Source of the DNA: Entoloma clypeatum
Lineage: Eukaryota; Basidiomycota; Agaricomycetes; Agaricales; Entolomataceae
NCBI GenBank assembly: GCA_963565915.1
Contig: OY751496.1
Span: forward strand, 2,852,001-2,916,000
Direction: 5' to 3'
Length of the DNA stretch: 64,000 nucleotides
Both the position numbers and the translations under genes were made by a program. Below the pieces are notes generated by a model. The model saw only the letters and a program-made list of their open reading frames with translations, was not told where the DNA came from and ran no database searches. Shown here piece after piece: positions 10,505-21,543 of this stretch (positions are counted from its first letter, which is position 1; each line of letters starts with the position of its first letter).

Positions 10505-11075
10505 ATGTTCACGAAATTTCAAATCCTTGTCGGCACTGCCGTCGTCGCCTCTGCTACCTCGGTTGTAGCCGTTCCAACGTACAACGACTTTACTGAGATC
10601 GAGGCACGCCGCGGTGGTGGTCATGGTGGCGGCCATGGTGGTGGCCATGCAGCTGGTGGCCACGCCGGCGTCGGCCATGCCGTGGGCCATACGGGGACCA
10701 CATCTCCTCCAAGTTCGGGACCCCCGGGGTCGGGGACCACTCCCCCACCACCACCCCCGGCGCGCCGGCAGCTAGAGGTATATTCTCCAGTCTCCCCTTC
10801 TTTTCACAAATGTTGACGATGCCTCTCAGGCACGCAACGGCCATGGCCCTGGAGTTGCAGAAGAGACCACTGTCCCGACACCACCGAAGCGCCGGGGGCT
10901 TGAGGTACATTCTCCTTCAACGTCCCCTTCTTGCACGAATCTTGACCTCTACTCTCAGGCACGCAACAACGATGCCCATGACAGCCAGAGCCACAGCCAT
11001 GCACAACCCCCGGCCCGTCGACAACTCTTGGAGTTCATCAGGCGGGAGCTGGAGTTTTACGATGAGCTCGATTAG
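10505..11075 (+). CDS. Secreted Gly/His-rich repeat protein with dibasic LEAR sites
   Basis: Exons are 10505-10777, 10830-10904 and 10959-11075, encoding about 154 residues. A signal peptide (MFTKFQILVGTAVVASATSV, cleavage near VVA) leads into YNDFTEIEARR and a GGGHGGGH-rich stretch, followed by Pro/Ser/Thr-rich spacers. Three dibasic units follow: ARRQLEARN, KRRGLEARN and ARRQLLEFI; the tail ends ELEFYDELD. KR/RR are typical Kex2 sites, so processing into several peptides is an inference. Exon 2 plus its intron looks like a tandem copy of the preceding exon end plus intron, since both introns begin GTA(T/C)ATTCTCC and end CTCTCAG. No known family was recognised. A paralogue-like gene lies at 53786-54184. 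Confidence 0.75.
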
Positions 11076-11492
11076 ACTAGGAGGTTTTTTTACTAGTAGT
11101 TTGTATTGTTGGTTGACGCCCAGTCAATCGATTAGTGGGCCCCAAATGGACGAAATTCTTTTGGGATTCCAGCGGGTCGACGTCAGGCAAAACCCAGATT
11201 CTGAAATTTGCACTAAGTTGCTAAATTATACTATATCATGCAAATTGTGTCGATTGTGACAAATTTGCTCACAGATAGTATGTTTCTGTGACCACTGGTA
11301 TGCAATAAATAATGTATTTATTTACAGCTGTGATATATCAGGGAGTTTTGATATATCAGATCCGTCATTGGGAAATCACCAAATCATGGATTGAAATCAC
11401 CTGCGTTCGGCTATCGTTGCCCAGAACTGTCAAGCTAGGCAGTGCCTTGCCCACCTTTGATTCTTGTTGGTGGCACAGGTCCTCCCTATCGA
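11076..11492. other. Intergenic region upstream of the SKN1-type gene
   Basis: No gene is supported. The stretch ends TTCTTGTTGGTGGCACAG (to about 11479), which resembles a 3' splice site, so the next gene may have an intron in its 5' untranslated region. Confidence 0.4.
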
Positions 11493-13272
11493 ATGGCAAC
11501 ACGCCCCCAGTCATGGATGGCAAATTACGACGAACCTGAGTTCGACGTCCCTATGGAAAGCATGGCTCCATCAGGGAGGGATTCACCAGGCGAGCAACAG
11601 ATCATGCTCTCGAACATGGCTGCCTCGCCCACGAGGCTCAGCACTGGATCTGATGCTCTTTCTCCTGGTGCCTCGCGACCCGCCAACCATCCCCTCTGTT
11701 ATCCACACTCTCCCGCAATTCCTGGCGATTTAAGTCCCCAGTTGGAGCCCCTCACCCACGAAACTGGCCTCAGCTCCTTCAGAATGTCGGGGACGGGCTC
11801 TTCCAAGAGCGTGCCTTTTTTGTCGTCCCCGCTCAACCCCGCACATCAGAACGGCGCTCAAGTCCCGAATCCTTCTTCACCTTTCACACGCCCTAGTTCT
11901 CGAGGCAGCTCTTTTCTCGCACGAATCCCATCAGAAGAGAGCCGTGCACTTGCCGGCTCTGCGAACGGAAACCGTCGTAGCTTCATGATACTCTACCGCC
12001 CTGCGGGACCGGACGAGGTCCTTTTACCACCCCACTTTCCGAGCCACTCCAAGCGTCCAGTCTCCATATCCGCCGAATCGTACCTATCCCTGTCTTCGGA
12101 TTCAAAGTATCCTATCGGCTTGGTTTCGGAGCATGGCCTCGTGGCCTACGCATATGACCCATCTCTGGACGAACGGGAACCGATGGATGAGGAGGACATG
12201 TTGCACAATCCAGATGTCAAGACTATCAAGGTCTATGGACCGATTTCGTGGCGGGGGTTCAAGAACTTTGCCATGCTAGGGGCGTTGATCGCTGCGGCAT
12301 TGTGCCTATTCGTCGTGTATCCGGTGTACAGCTTCTATAATGACAATGGTCGGAATGCTCTTATCGTGGGGAATACGAGGATCAACTCTACGGGACAGGC
12401 AGAATTCCTGAGCATAGATGCCAGAAGCCAATTGCCGATGCTGTGGGTCTTCTGTACTTAACTCAATGCCACGGCCCCTGACGCTCAATGATTAGCACGT
12501 CGATTGAGGGGATTGACCCCTTTACTCCTGAAGACGTAAGGAAACGGACGACTGCGCGTGGGGATGAGTATACCCTTATCTTCTCTGATGAATTCGAGAC
12601 AGCTGGGCGTATCTTCTCCGCAGGTATAGGCGTTTCATCTTTGTGAAAGCCACCCTCATCCTCCAGCCCTTCTTACCATTAGATACCGAAGAATTCTGGA
12701 CAGCCATTGACGATGAGTTTTATCAGGCTCAACAAGTAACAACGCGTGATGGTAACCTTGTCATCCACTTGGCCGAAATCTCTGTTGAGGATGGCAGTTG
12801 GAGTCAGCAAATTAGTGGCATGCTTCGCCAGCGGAGTCCGTTCTGCCTGGCTGGTGGCGGATATGTGGATATGCACGTCACCCTGCCACATACGGGTTCG
12901 CCGCTGCGACTCTTCGTGAGTGCTCATCTATGCCTCGCATTCCAAGGCTTTTTCTGACAATCGGTGCCTCTAGTGGTCCCGGCACTGGAGCATGAGTGCT
13001 GGGGGTGACGCTATGCCGGATGGTGGGGGGTCTTTAAGCCAATCGCTGGCATTGTCAATGGATATTGGTCTCCCACGTAAGCACCGAGGTTTTCTCAGAC
13101 TCCAGTCGATGTACTCATGTCCTTCTATCCAGTCAACTTCGTACAGTTGCCGCCGGATCCTGCCCCTGCACCACTGCTGATCGACTACATCCGGGTTTAC
13201 CGGAGAGCTGGCGAGCTTGCCTCTTCATGTGACGACCTCTCCATACCCACGACCACCCTTTCTTTCCCATGA
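11493..13272 (+). pseudogene. SKN1/KRE6-type GH16 beta-glucan protein, core missing
   Basis: Five exons join in frame: 11493-12442, 12496-12623, 12683-12915, 12974-13076 and 13133-13272, about 517 residues. A Ser/Pro-rich cytoplasmic tail leads to one membrane span (about residues 258-282, FAMLGALIAAALCLFVVYPV) and the luminal signature NSTGQ...IDPFTPEDV...YTLIFSDEF...QVTTRDGNLVI...GGYVDMHVTLP. SKN1/KRE6 proteins are type II membrane proteins needed for beta-1,6-glucan in the cell wall. After WSRHWSMS the conserved NLGRAGY region is scrambled and the protein jumps to LLIDYIRVYR near the C terminus. The roughly 200-250 residues that normally hold the catalytic E-x-D-x-x-E are absent. A start at 11442 is also possible. 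This is a decayed or non-catalytic copy. Confidence 0.7.
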
Positions 13273-15084
13273 TTCTGTGCCATTTCTCTTTGTCGACAGT
13301 TCCCAGACGTCTAATCCTTTCAGGGCCGCCAGCATCTCACCGATACGGACCACATCGCACATGACGGACATCACAATTTCATTACCTGGGTGCATATCTC
13401 ATGCATCTTCTTTATTTTTCTGGGTGGCATATTTCGCTTTGCCTTGCATGAATACCATGGAATATACCTTACGACACACATTCGTTACCCACCATAGTCA
13501 TTTACTTATTCTATTGATCTCTTAGGTTAGGACGGGACATTATCGGACTGCATACATCATTGTATTACCGATTACAATAATGAAATACCTGGTGTTGAAC
13601 GGACATCGACCTCCATCAGATTTCCGAGTATGCACTTTTTATCGCATATTACTCCTCAAACTTGCGTCTCGAGAACTCCACACCAATATATCCGCAACTT
13701 CTTCCACAAGCTCTCTCTTTCCTTGACAATGATGAGCTAACTGTTTCTCTCGACGGAGAAGTACTTGTACATCCTCTTTCTCGGCAAAGTTTGCTCACCC
13801 TTACCAACCCCATAATGAGTCGACTGGAGACACTATTCCATGAAAAAAGAGTCAAAGCGAGGTTTCTTTGATGCGATGCTTGGACCTTCAGAACGCACAG
13901 ACTAGTTCTTATGGCGATGGTTGAGGTAAAGTCATATGACAGAAGGGACTCTGAAAAGCTGAGAAACCGGTAAAAGTTGGGTAAGGCATGAGTAGGATGT
14001 GACAGGAACAAACTAGCGGTGGCATACACGAAGCAATTCGTAGCACTCGCCAGTTTCTGCACCACTCCAGATGGCAGACCCAGCCAGAAATTCTGCACAT
14101 CTCTTACGCTTTTGATGTCGAACCTCCTAACGATGACGAGAAACCCGACGCCGTGTCGCAGAATTCGCAAACCCATGACGATTCGGAACCAGTCAATTCA
14201 TAAGTGAAAATCCTTGAGTTTTAAAGGAGGAAATCGAACAATGCATTTAGCTTTTTATGGAATCGATATGTTGTGGTATTAGGAGACCGCGAGGGAAACC
14301 AGGTCTTCGAAGGAGGAAATTCAATGCCAGAGGAAGTGCCAGAGGAAGTGCTCGTCAAGAGTGATCGTCATAGAGCATAAGGATAGACGTTGCAAGTTTG
14401 GCATGGCCCGTTGGAAAGCCCGATCAGATATCTTCGGCGCCCACCAAGCAAGCTCTGAACTAGCTCCCTCCCATATTCCGAGTCATGGCCGCGAGGGATA
14501 TGGCAGGTTCCTTTCCATCGACAGCGCCTTCAAGCTGGACACTCCGATTCCACCAGTGGGGGCCTGAATTCCTAGCGGAATGAAAGATTCGGGGAAAGGG
14601 GAGAGACCGGAAGAACCGGGATACGAGGGGCGAGGACGGAAGGAATGATAATAGGGTGAGGGCAGCCATTGCGATTGCTGTGAATATAGAATCAGTTTGA
14701 CAAGGCATATCAAAGATGGGGCTTGCCAGATCAAGTGGGCAACGTGAGTGCTTCATGTCTACCTGGCGGAAAATAGTTTGCGAGTCAGAGAATGCGGTTG
14801 GTACCAAAGAGTCGTCAGGGGATTGAGGCTGCATGCCGGGAACCGGCTGGCCACGCGACGTTCTGTTGTTACAAGCATAATATACAGGAGATACATATAC
14901 ACAAAGCAGATGACTAGCAAGGCAACGCAGGAATCGAGAACCTATCAATCGAGGTCATCTAAGAAAAAGCAGTCCGAACGTCTATCCAGGATTGAGTCAT
15001 AAGAAAAACAGAATGTCAAAGCTCCCCTGAGACAACAAACAGTTTTACCAAGAGATTGGACATGACGAAGGGGAAGAAATCGAA
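13273..15084. other. Intergenic region, no recognised gene
   Basis: Frames of 60-175 codons occur on both strands (for example minus 13649-14176 and 14460-14948, plus 13662-13871) but none shows a recognisable domain or a clear splice model. A 12-bp direct repeat GCCAGAGGAAGT occurs twice near 14323-14350. Confidence 0.4.
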
Positions 15085-17037
15085 TCACGCACTTTGCAAT
15101 TTATCAGCGATGAATTTTGCAAGATACACCAGCATCTCGCCGGTCTCTTCACCGACGGGGCGGATCCACGTCGACGGGAGGACGAAGCCATGCTACATTG
15201 AAGAGGACAAATGATTCGACCACCAACCGCGGGAGAGAAAGCAAAAGCGCGGAACGTACAGTGCCAGTATCTCGGAGATGCAACGCATATGAGTATTTGA
15301 TCTTCATTCGCTTGTACATCCAGTCCACGATGTTTCCTGGGGCTCTATACAGCATTTCACAAAGCGAACCCGTCTAGTGGGAGGTAAGGTTTAGGCGCTC
15401 CCAATCCCCGACTTTCCAGAGCAGCGAGGAACAAAGAGATACATACCGCGTACTTCACCCCATGTTCACCCTCCATCGCCCGAGCCGCGCCAAGTGCTGC
15501 TTCAATTTGGTCCTCAGCATCTTTTGGGATCGCACCGCATGAGTGCGAGAATGGGTAGGATACTATGGTAAGAATGCCATTATCCATGACAACGATTCAT
15601 GCACGAAAGAACAGTTGACGTACACATCTGCCCATAACTCCTGAGGTCAATGAACCCGACAGCATTCGGTATCGTCGTCACCCAATTAGCGATGTTGTTC
15701 ACCTCTGGCGCTTCAAAAGGTCGATGGCCAGGAAACCAATGCGAGCAAGGGTCCACGGGCCGCGCCGGCCTGGGGAGGGTGTTGTATCTTGATAACACGT
15801 GCGGATGCCACTTGTAACCCTGGGGATAATGAAATTCAGAAGTGACATCAAGAGATAGGGGAGATAGGGAGATAACACGACATACCCAGTTTCTGTTCCA
15901 ATCGTACTTTTAGCCTCGGCGGTAACGTACAGTGGGGATAGAAGCACCAACCGGTTCATGTCCAAGCCGTAACATCTCCCTTTGGGACCCATCTTCTGCC
16001 GTGTTTTATACCTGTTAATAAATATAGATGTGGGGTGATGATAAGTTACATGTGGAAGGGAAAAGAGGGGACATACCAGAAACGGTCAGTTTCCCATGTA
16101 TAATCGTGTCCGTCTGGGTTTGGCACGGGTACAATGTAAAAGTCCTAGTGAAGGAACTCAAGATAAGAGGAGGAAACGAGTAGATATGCGTACAAATAGG
16201 TCCAAAAGGTAGGAGAGAGAATATGTCTCCGTCTCATTTGCAATTAATGCATGCGAAAGATACAGCGCGGTAGACGTTGCAATCCACTGTGATGCAACAT
16301 TTATACTTCAGAAAGTCGGAAAGAGAATGAAAATGGCTATCAACGCACCTCTCGTGCATGTTGGGCGCCAACGATGACAAAACTGAGCTTTTCGTCACTT
16401 CGTCGAGGCTGCTTTCTCCCCTTCATGTCGCTCTTCTTTCCCGAGATGTTAGGTTTAGAGATTGCGAGACCATACATCTCCCTCCCCGATCCACTATGTC
16501 CGAGATCCTGTATTTTCACCAAATCGGGGCGGGTAGATTGAAGTTCGCGCATGAAAGACTCGATTTCGTACAGCGGATGATATTCTGAATGATATGCCGT
16601 CCGCTTCAGAGAGCTGAGATTCCATTCCCCCGGGTTAGGTGTTGTCACACGACTCCTCTCTGGCGTCGAGACATTCGCGACAAGCGAGTGTGGAAGAGCC
16701 TTTATAGGTTCCGGTAGTTCTAGAGAATAGAGCGGCGAGTATATGTCGATATGAGAGCGCGCAACCTGCCACAGGTCCAAGTTGTGCTCCTATCAATGTT
16801 GACATAAGTTGTACGTCAGTGGTAAAGCAAGGGGTCTGTCCGCACCTCTGCGAGAGATAAGACCTCTTCCAGAGCACCCTCGGAACCATTCGCAACGTCG
16901 AAACGCCACAACTGTCCGGTCTTCAAAGCCGACGCATGTGGTGAATTCAGGACGTATTGATGGGGAATCGGATCTGCTCTTGCTGCCAACAGCAAAATGC
17001 TCGCTGTGTTGATGATATGGCCAACTCTTATGAACAT
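15085..17037 (-). CDS. ECM14-like M14 metallocarboxypeptidase homologue, likely inactive
   Basis: Ten exons join in phase on the minus strand: 17037-16846, 16789-16349, 16286-16194, 16144-16077, 16011-15952, 15892-15886, 15819-15624, 15562-15447, 15373-15260 and 15192-15085, giving 464 residues. The N terminus is hydrophobic (secretory), followed by a propeptide-like region and the M14 fold. Zinc ligands His208 and Glu211 (QHAREWIA) and the substrate Arg region (LDMNRNWG) are kept, and Tyr400 matches CPA Tyr248. The third zinc ligand position reads DLRSYGQ (Arg347 for His). The catalytic Glu position reads LHLRDTG (His423 for Glu270). Fungal ECM14 proteins are known as catalytically dead relatives linked to the cell wall. 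The 7-bp exon (AAACTGG) rebuilds the conserved NRNWG. Confidence 0.88.
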
Positions 17038-17039
17038 TG

Positions 17040-18000
17040 TTGGCTGCCCAACAAGGCCTTTTTGATGGTTAGATGCTGCGAGGCCTGGTCAGCTCTCAGG
17101 AGTGTGGAGAAAGAGGATGAAATGAATTTTAAGGTTATTTCCATGCATATTTCCACGAGTTGCATCTCGACCCTGACTCGAGGTTGCTTCGGTATTGGTC
17201 GTGTGCCACTTTTGCTCGATCATATTCCCACTGTCATTCAGCATTTATTTCCGCCATTCGACACACTCCTTGTGAGGGATATGAAGAACTTCTCATCGCC
17301 AAGACTATGGGTGACGTCGTATGAAAACCCAAGTTGGGCCAATGCTACTTACGACGAGATGGAAGGGCTGTCCTCTTCCGCAAAACGTTGGCATACCTAA
17401 TGTCGACGCCTTCTGCCAAAGACATGATCTCTGATGTTATTCGATCCGTTCGCTGGCCATTCCCGGACACGTTTCCTCTGGATTCTCATTGGCACGACAA
17501 TTGCTTTCGTTTCGAGCACAAATTGGAACAGGTATTTACATTGATCAACTTCTTTGAATTACTCATTCGAATGGATTCCTATTAGCCTCTCCGTCTACCG
17601 AAACTCCGAGTCATTACCGTGACCCCCACCACTGGCACATCGCCTCTGATGCCACCTCTGTAAATGGCATTTGATGTCATCTAAAGCGGGGTAACTTGTC
17701 GAGTCGAATCCCCGCCTAGATCCAACTTCTTCGTCAATCGCGAGCTCGAGGGTTGTCGGGGTGGAGTTCGTTGTCCGGGAATTCGACAATACAACAACAG
17801 AAGCAATCATGAGTACCGATGTCGACGCTCAACCACAGCGGACACCGCCATGCCCGCGAATCCAAATCACGGCGCACCGTTCCATGGGCCAAAGTAACGG
17901 GCCGGCCTTTGGTAGACCACGGACTAATCGTCCTGACGGTCCCTGTGTCTGATTCGGTGTGTCTGTCGTGTCGCGTTTGCCGTTTTCTCGCCGAATACTT
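17040..18000 (+). pseudogene. Cassette segment X1, decayed gene of unknown type
   Basis: Coding-like plus-strand pieces (PDTFPLDSHWHDNCFRF followed by EHKLEQ and a GT donor, then PLRLPKLRVITVTPTTGTSP) match diverged pieces at 49310-49620 (LPAHLSYWHDDASRTEICCK and ALRLQVFCLTVSPPPSP). This is a duplicated sequence upstream of SSP genes. The leucine-rich phrase LPKLRVITV is reminiscent of fungal F-box/LRR proteins, but that is only an impression. Stops break every frame. Confidence 0.35.
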
Positions 18001-18560
18001 TCGGAGGAGTAATTCCGACATGAGGACCGTGTTGCTGTGGTGGGCGGACTATTTGGTCTACCAGTGTGACCGCATTCACTGCCCTGCAGAACGTGTCTTT
18101 TTTTGTCACCACCGTGGACCCGTACTCATGATACTTATTGGTTGAACGAGGTCCACGCTTATCTCGTGGCCTGTAAATTGCAACCTCAAGGCTCTGGAGA
18201 ATATCTTTGAAGATTCCGTAGTTTATTAGCGTTGTGTCCTGCCTCGGCAAAGGGCGGTGAAACAAAGATTCGGGTTTCGAACTGTGGACCAAACAAACCA
18301 CTGTAAGGTTCACTGACATGCCTAACTTGACTGATAATCATAAAGTTCCAGCGTGGAGAAAGTGGTCTACAAATGCTGCCGTATATCAGTGTCGCCATCT
18401 TCTCTCCAATACTGCACCCGAGATCCCTGACCTTCTTTCTCGCGTTTCAAGCTGTGAAATTGGTGCTTCGAATATCCCAGACTCATTCTGTGTTTTCCTG
18501 TTGATGTTTTCTCAGGCTGTTGGTCGCAACCAACGTTTGTTTCATAACTGATAACTGGTG

Positions 18561-18567
18561 TATAAAA
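18561..18567 (+). promoter_or_regulatory. TATA box of SSP1
   Basis: GGTGTATAAAATC lies 78 bp before the SSP1 start. The same GG(T/C)GTATAA(A/G)A context occurs 93 bp before SSP3 and 92 bp before SSP4, followed by conserved CCCCTTC(A/C)GC and a conserved CCTCGATATG or CATCGATATG start context. Confidence 0.75.
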
Positions 18568-18638
18568 TCGAACATTCCTTCCCTTCAGCGCGTGAACAAG
18601 TGTTCGAGTTATCGCACAGTCCCTCAAACATCATCGAT

Positions 18639-18970
18639 ATGCACCTCACCCGCCGCGTCGTCATGTCCGTCGGTCTCCTTGTTGCGAGTACATCTGCGTC
18701 TGTGCTCCCGTTGGGACCCCGTGGCGACCGCCCCAATTGCATTGCGGGACCTGCTACTTGCTCAATTAACCCATGTTGCACGTCTCAAGGGTGGCACTGT
18801 AAAGGCAAATTATTCGGCGCGGTGGGTCGCTTGCATACCAAAGGTCTGCCTCTATGGCCAACTGAACTCTTCACACAATACAGAGATGCGAGCACATAGA
18901 AGGCCCTGGTTTCAATAAAGCAGACTCGCTGGGCTCTCATTCTGGTATGTCTGCAATGACGAGCCCATGA
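18639..18970 (+). CDS. SSP1, small secreted six-cysteine protein
   Basis: Exon 1 is 18639-18821 and exon 2 most likely 18884-18970 (intron GTGGGT...TACAG), giving about 89 residues. The signal peptide is M-H-L-T-R-R-V-V-M-S-V-G-L-L-V-A-S-T-S-A, followed by SVLPLGPRGDR. Cysteine spacing in the mature part is C-x6-C-x4-CC-x6-C-x8-C, with the sixth Cys from exon 2. This order (C, C, CC, C, C) is the inhibitor-cystine-knot layout; a fold of that kind is an inference. If the intron is not used, the frame stops at 18899 without the sixth Cys. AATAAA at 18914 matches the 3' region of SSP4, so the true stop could be earlier than 18970. It is the first member of the SSP family. Confidence 0.7.
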
Positions 18971-19149
18971 TCATGCACACTCACGTCGGCCACACGACAC
19001 ATAGCATGAACAGCATTCTTTCTTCAGCTCACTCGTTCCGACTACAGGATACCGACACAATATGACCGTGACTGGGCCCGTTGGCACACCTTCCATGCTT
19101 TCGCACTGTAGTCACTCACCTGTCGCAACAAAAGTTCAGTATCAAAGAT
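18971..19149. other. SSP1 3' region
   Basis: Sequence downstream of SSP1 resembles the region after SSP2 and SSP4 (the TCTGCA(A/G)TGA(C/T)GA block). No separate gene is seen. Confidence 0.4.
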
Positions 19150-19900
19150 ATGTAACCTGAAATCTCAAAAGCGACTTCTCCTTTCTTTCTCTCTTCCTAT
19201 AAACTCAGGCTGTTGTATGATTGTAATTAGAGCTGTGTTAGAACTCGGACCTTCAAAGTGGGAGTATTGCTCACTTCAGCCTTCATGGCTTGATTACAGT
19301 GGATGAGCAGGATGGAGTTGGCAACGCCCATGGCAACGTGCATCTGGCGCAGAGGTTAGCGATAAGTGCGAGATGAAGACAAAGCGAGGGAAGGGACGGA
19401 CGCACCTTGAGTTTTCCGGGGGACAGTTGAACCGCAGAGATGTTTCCAATCAATACCTCAGACAAAGCAATGTATGCCCGTCGGTTATTATGGCCGACCG
19501 AGCGCTATCAGTTAAAGTCACTCGAATATCAAAGAATAGGTGCTTCAACGAGGAAGGTCCACAAAGATGCGTTTCGGCGGGGTGGTATTTTCCATGGAGT
19601 CGTCTCCAAGTCGTTTCTCAGGCAATTCTCCTAACGTCGAGGCTTGTCATTGCGTGCGATGGCGGCCAGACAGCGGTCGATAAAATGAGCTTGATTTGAT
19701 ATTTGGCTGTACGTTGAGTCCTCTGTGAACGCGTGATGGTCCGCACACTGCGCAGCGCAATACACCGCAGCGCAAACTTGAAGACGGTGCATCCCCACCA
19801 CGTTGGTTTCTGTCGGCCTTGACAGTCTGTGGACATGGTTTTATCTCGGCCGAGATCCGGGTGGCGACATCGGGAAAAACCCGAATCCTTCATTTGGCTT
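19150..19900 (-). pseudogene. Cassette gene Y1, decayed membrane-protein gene
   Basis: The minus strand around 19283-19420 matches 31850-31950: an exon end before GTGCGTCC, an intron rich in CTTCCCTCGCTTT ending GCGCCAG, then a hydrophobic exon (PWALPTPSC in one frame, MGVANSILLIHC in another). In the fuller copies (Y2, Y4) this exon follows other hydrophobic segments. It lies convergent to SSP1, as Y2 to Y4 do to their SSPs. No complete frame remains and the family was not recognised. Confidence 0.35.
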
Positions 19901-19944
19901 CAGAGTGATCAACGAAGAAAATATGCACTCGGTGAACACGGTGA

Positions 19945-19968
19945 GCACTCAGACTGCTCACTGAGTGC
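19945..19968. repeat. Small palindrome resembling the transposon end repeat
   Basis: GCACTCAG-8 bp-CTGAGTGC forms an 8-bp hairpin about 90 bp outside the pogo-like element. The arms resemble the CACTCAGTGAGAC unit of that element's ends, so it may be a footprint or a second, degraded end. Confidence 0.4.
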
Positions 19969-21159
19969 AATGATATTAAATTATAACGGATTAAACTACA
20001 ATTAAATAGGATGAGGACTTGCTCTGAATAAAATATCACGGGGTCGATCAGTCACAAATACAGTCATCAACCACTCAGTGAGACACCACCACTCAGTGAG
20101 ACGCTTCGATTTTTGGCCCATCGCGCCGTCGTTTGGCCTCGGACTTTTTGATAATGTTTAGAAACATTCTTTCTAAAGTGATCCCAGAACTACATAGCTG
20201 ATAATTAGGAGTAGGTACTCTTTCGGAAGCAAATCTGGATGAGAGAATCATGTATTTAACAATTTACACTTGACAGTCAGAAGGAACTGCAATTTATTTT
20301 TGATATTGGTGTGAGGCATGACTATATATATCCTCTCAACATGCAGATCAGTTGCTAATGGACTAGGAAGACACAAAATGAGGAGGGTGCGGCGGGGGCA
20401 ATGATATGAGATGTCACATCACGCCTTCCAAAAGGGGCTACTGGTACCCCCATTCTGGAGGCGTCGAAATTCCAATTCTCCCCTACTCTCGCATTCTACA
20501 GCCCAACATGGTTGGACGAGCAAAATCCAACAACGAAAAACGAAGAGAATATGTCATGCTACAAGAAAAATGGATGGGAAAGGCTGCGGAAGCATATCAT
20601 GATCAAGAGGAGGGCAATAGAAGGAAGGGGTATCGGAAAATCTGCGAGGAGATGGTAGAGATGTGCTGGTCAAAGGACCATGTCAGGATATCCCTGGACA
20701 AGCAGACATTGTCCCAACGGATCAAGGGCAGGAAAAGCCAGGCGAGTTCAAATGCCGAAAAGGGATTGCTGACCAGGGCTGAAGAGGAACTCATTATTGA
20801 CTACGCAACTGAACTTGCAGACCGCGGATGGCCACTGAGTCAAAAGCGGATGAGGGAGCATGCAAAAGAGCTGCTTAGTGCACGAGTCGGCCCAGATTGT
20901 GCACACCTTGGAGCGAACTGGACACAACGCTTCGTCGCGCGACACAAGGCACGACTTTCATCATACTGGTCGCGTCCTCTCGACCATTCACGAGCTCGTG
21001 CAGGGAATCCACACACGAAAAAGGCCTTCTTTGACCTTCTCAAGAAGACCATTGAGGGGGATCCAGACAATGGAGATGAGGAAATTCTACCCGAGCTCAT
21101 CTACGGAACAGATGAGTCAGGCTTTCAGGAGGGGATTGGAACACGGGAGCGGGTATATG

Positions 21160-21469
21160 TGTTGAAGTTCCACCTGGGCGCTAGCCGCAAGTGTACTGAA
21201 GCAACCGGCTACAGTGGAAGTACTCTACGATACCGTTCTGACCACTTACATGGGTTGGAGAGGGTGAGGCTGGTGAGAGCGGTTGAGGCTGGTAAGAGCG
21301 ATGGAGGCGGTTAAGAGTCAAGAGACAACTTGTTGATATTGACAGTTTCCTGGTCTTATATACCGTACTACTGTTTGTACCAACCAAACAAGTATGTAAT
21401 GAAGATATGTAAAGGTCACGTGATGTAATCTAATCTAATCTAATCTACGTGATGGGAAAAGTTTCAACA
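21160..21469 (-). repeat. 3' LTR of copia element
   Basis: 310 bp, TG...CA bounded, nearly identical to 26634-26943. It contains a TCTAATCTAATCTAATC tandem tract and, just inside the element, the polypurine tract (minus-strand ATGGGGGGG, 21470-21478). Confidence 0.95.
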
Positions 21470-21543
21470 CCCCCCCATATTTAGTACATACTTCTAAATA
21501 CATCTTACTTTTTCCCACATATATATAGGTACTTTTGTTTCGC

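Noticed and set aside
12974..13076. Alternative frame in the SKN1-type gene reading FKPIAGIVNGYWSP
   Set aside because: It does not splice in phase with the next exon, whereas the chosen frame does.
13649..14176. 175-codon minus-strand frame
   Set aside because: No domain, no conserved pattern, and plus-strand frames of similar quality overlap it.
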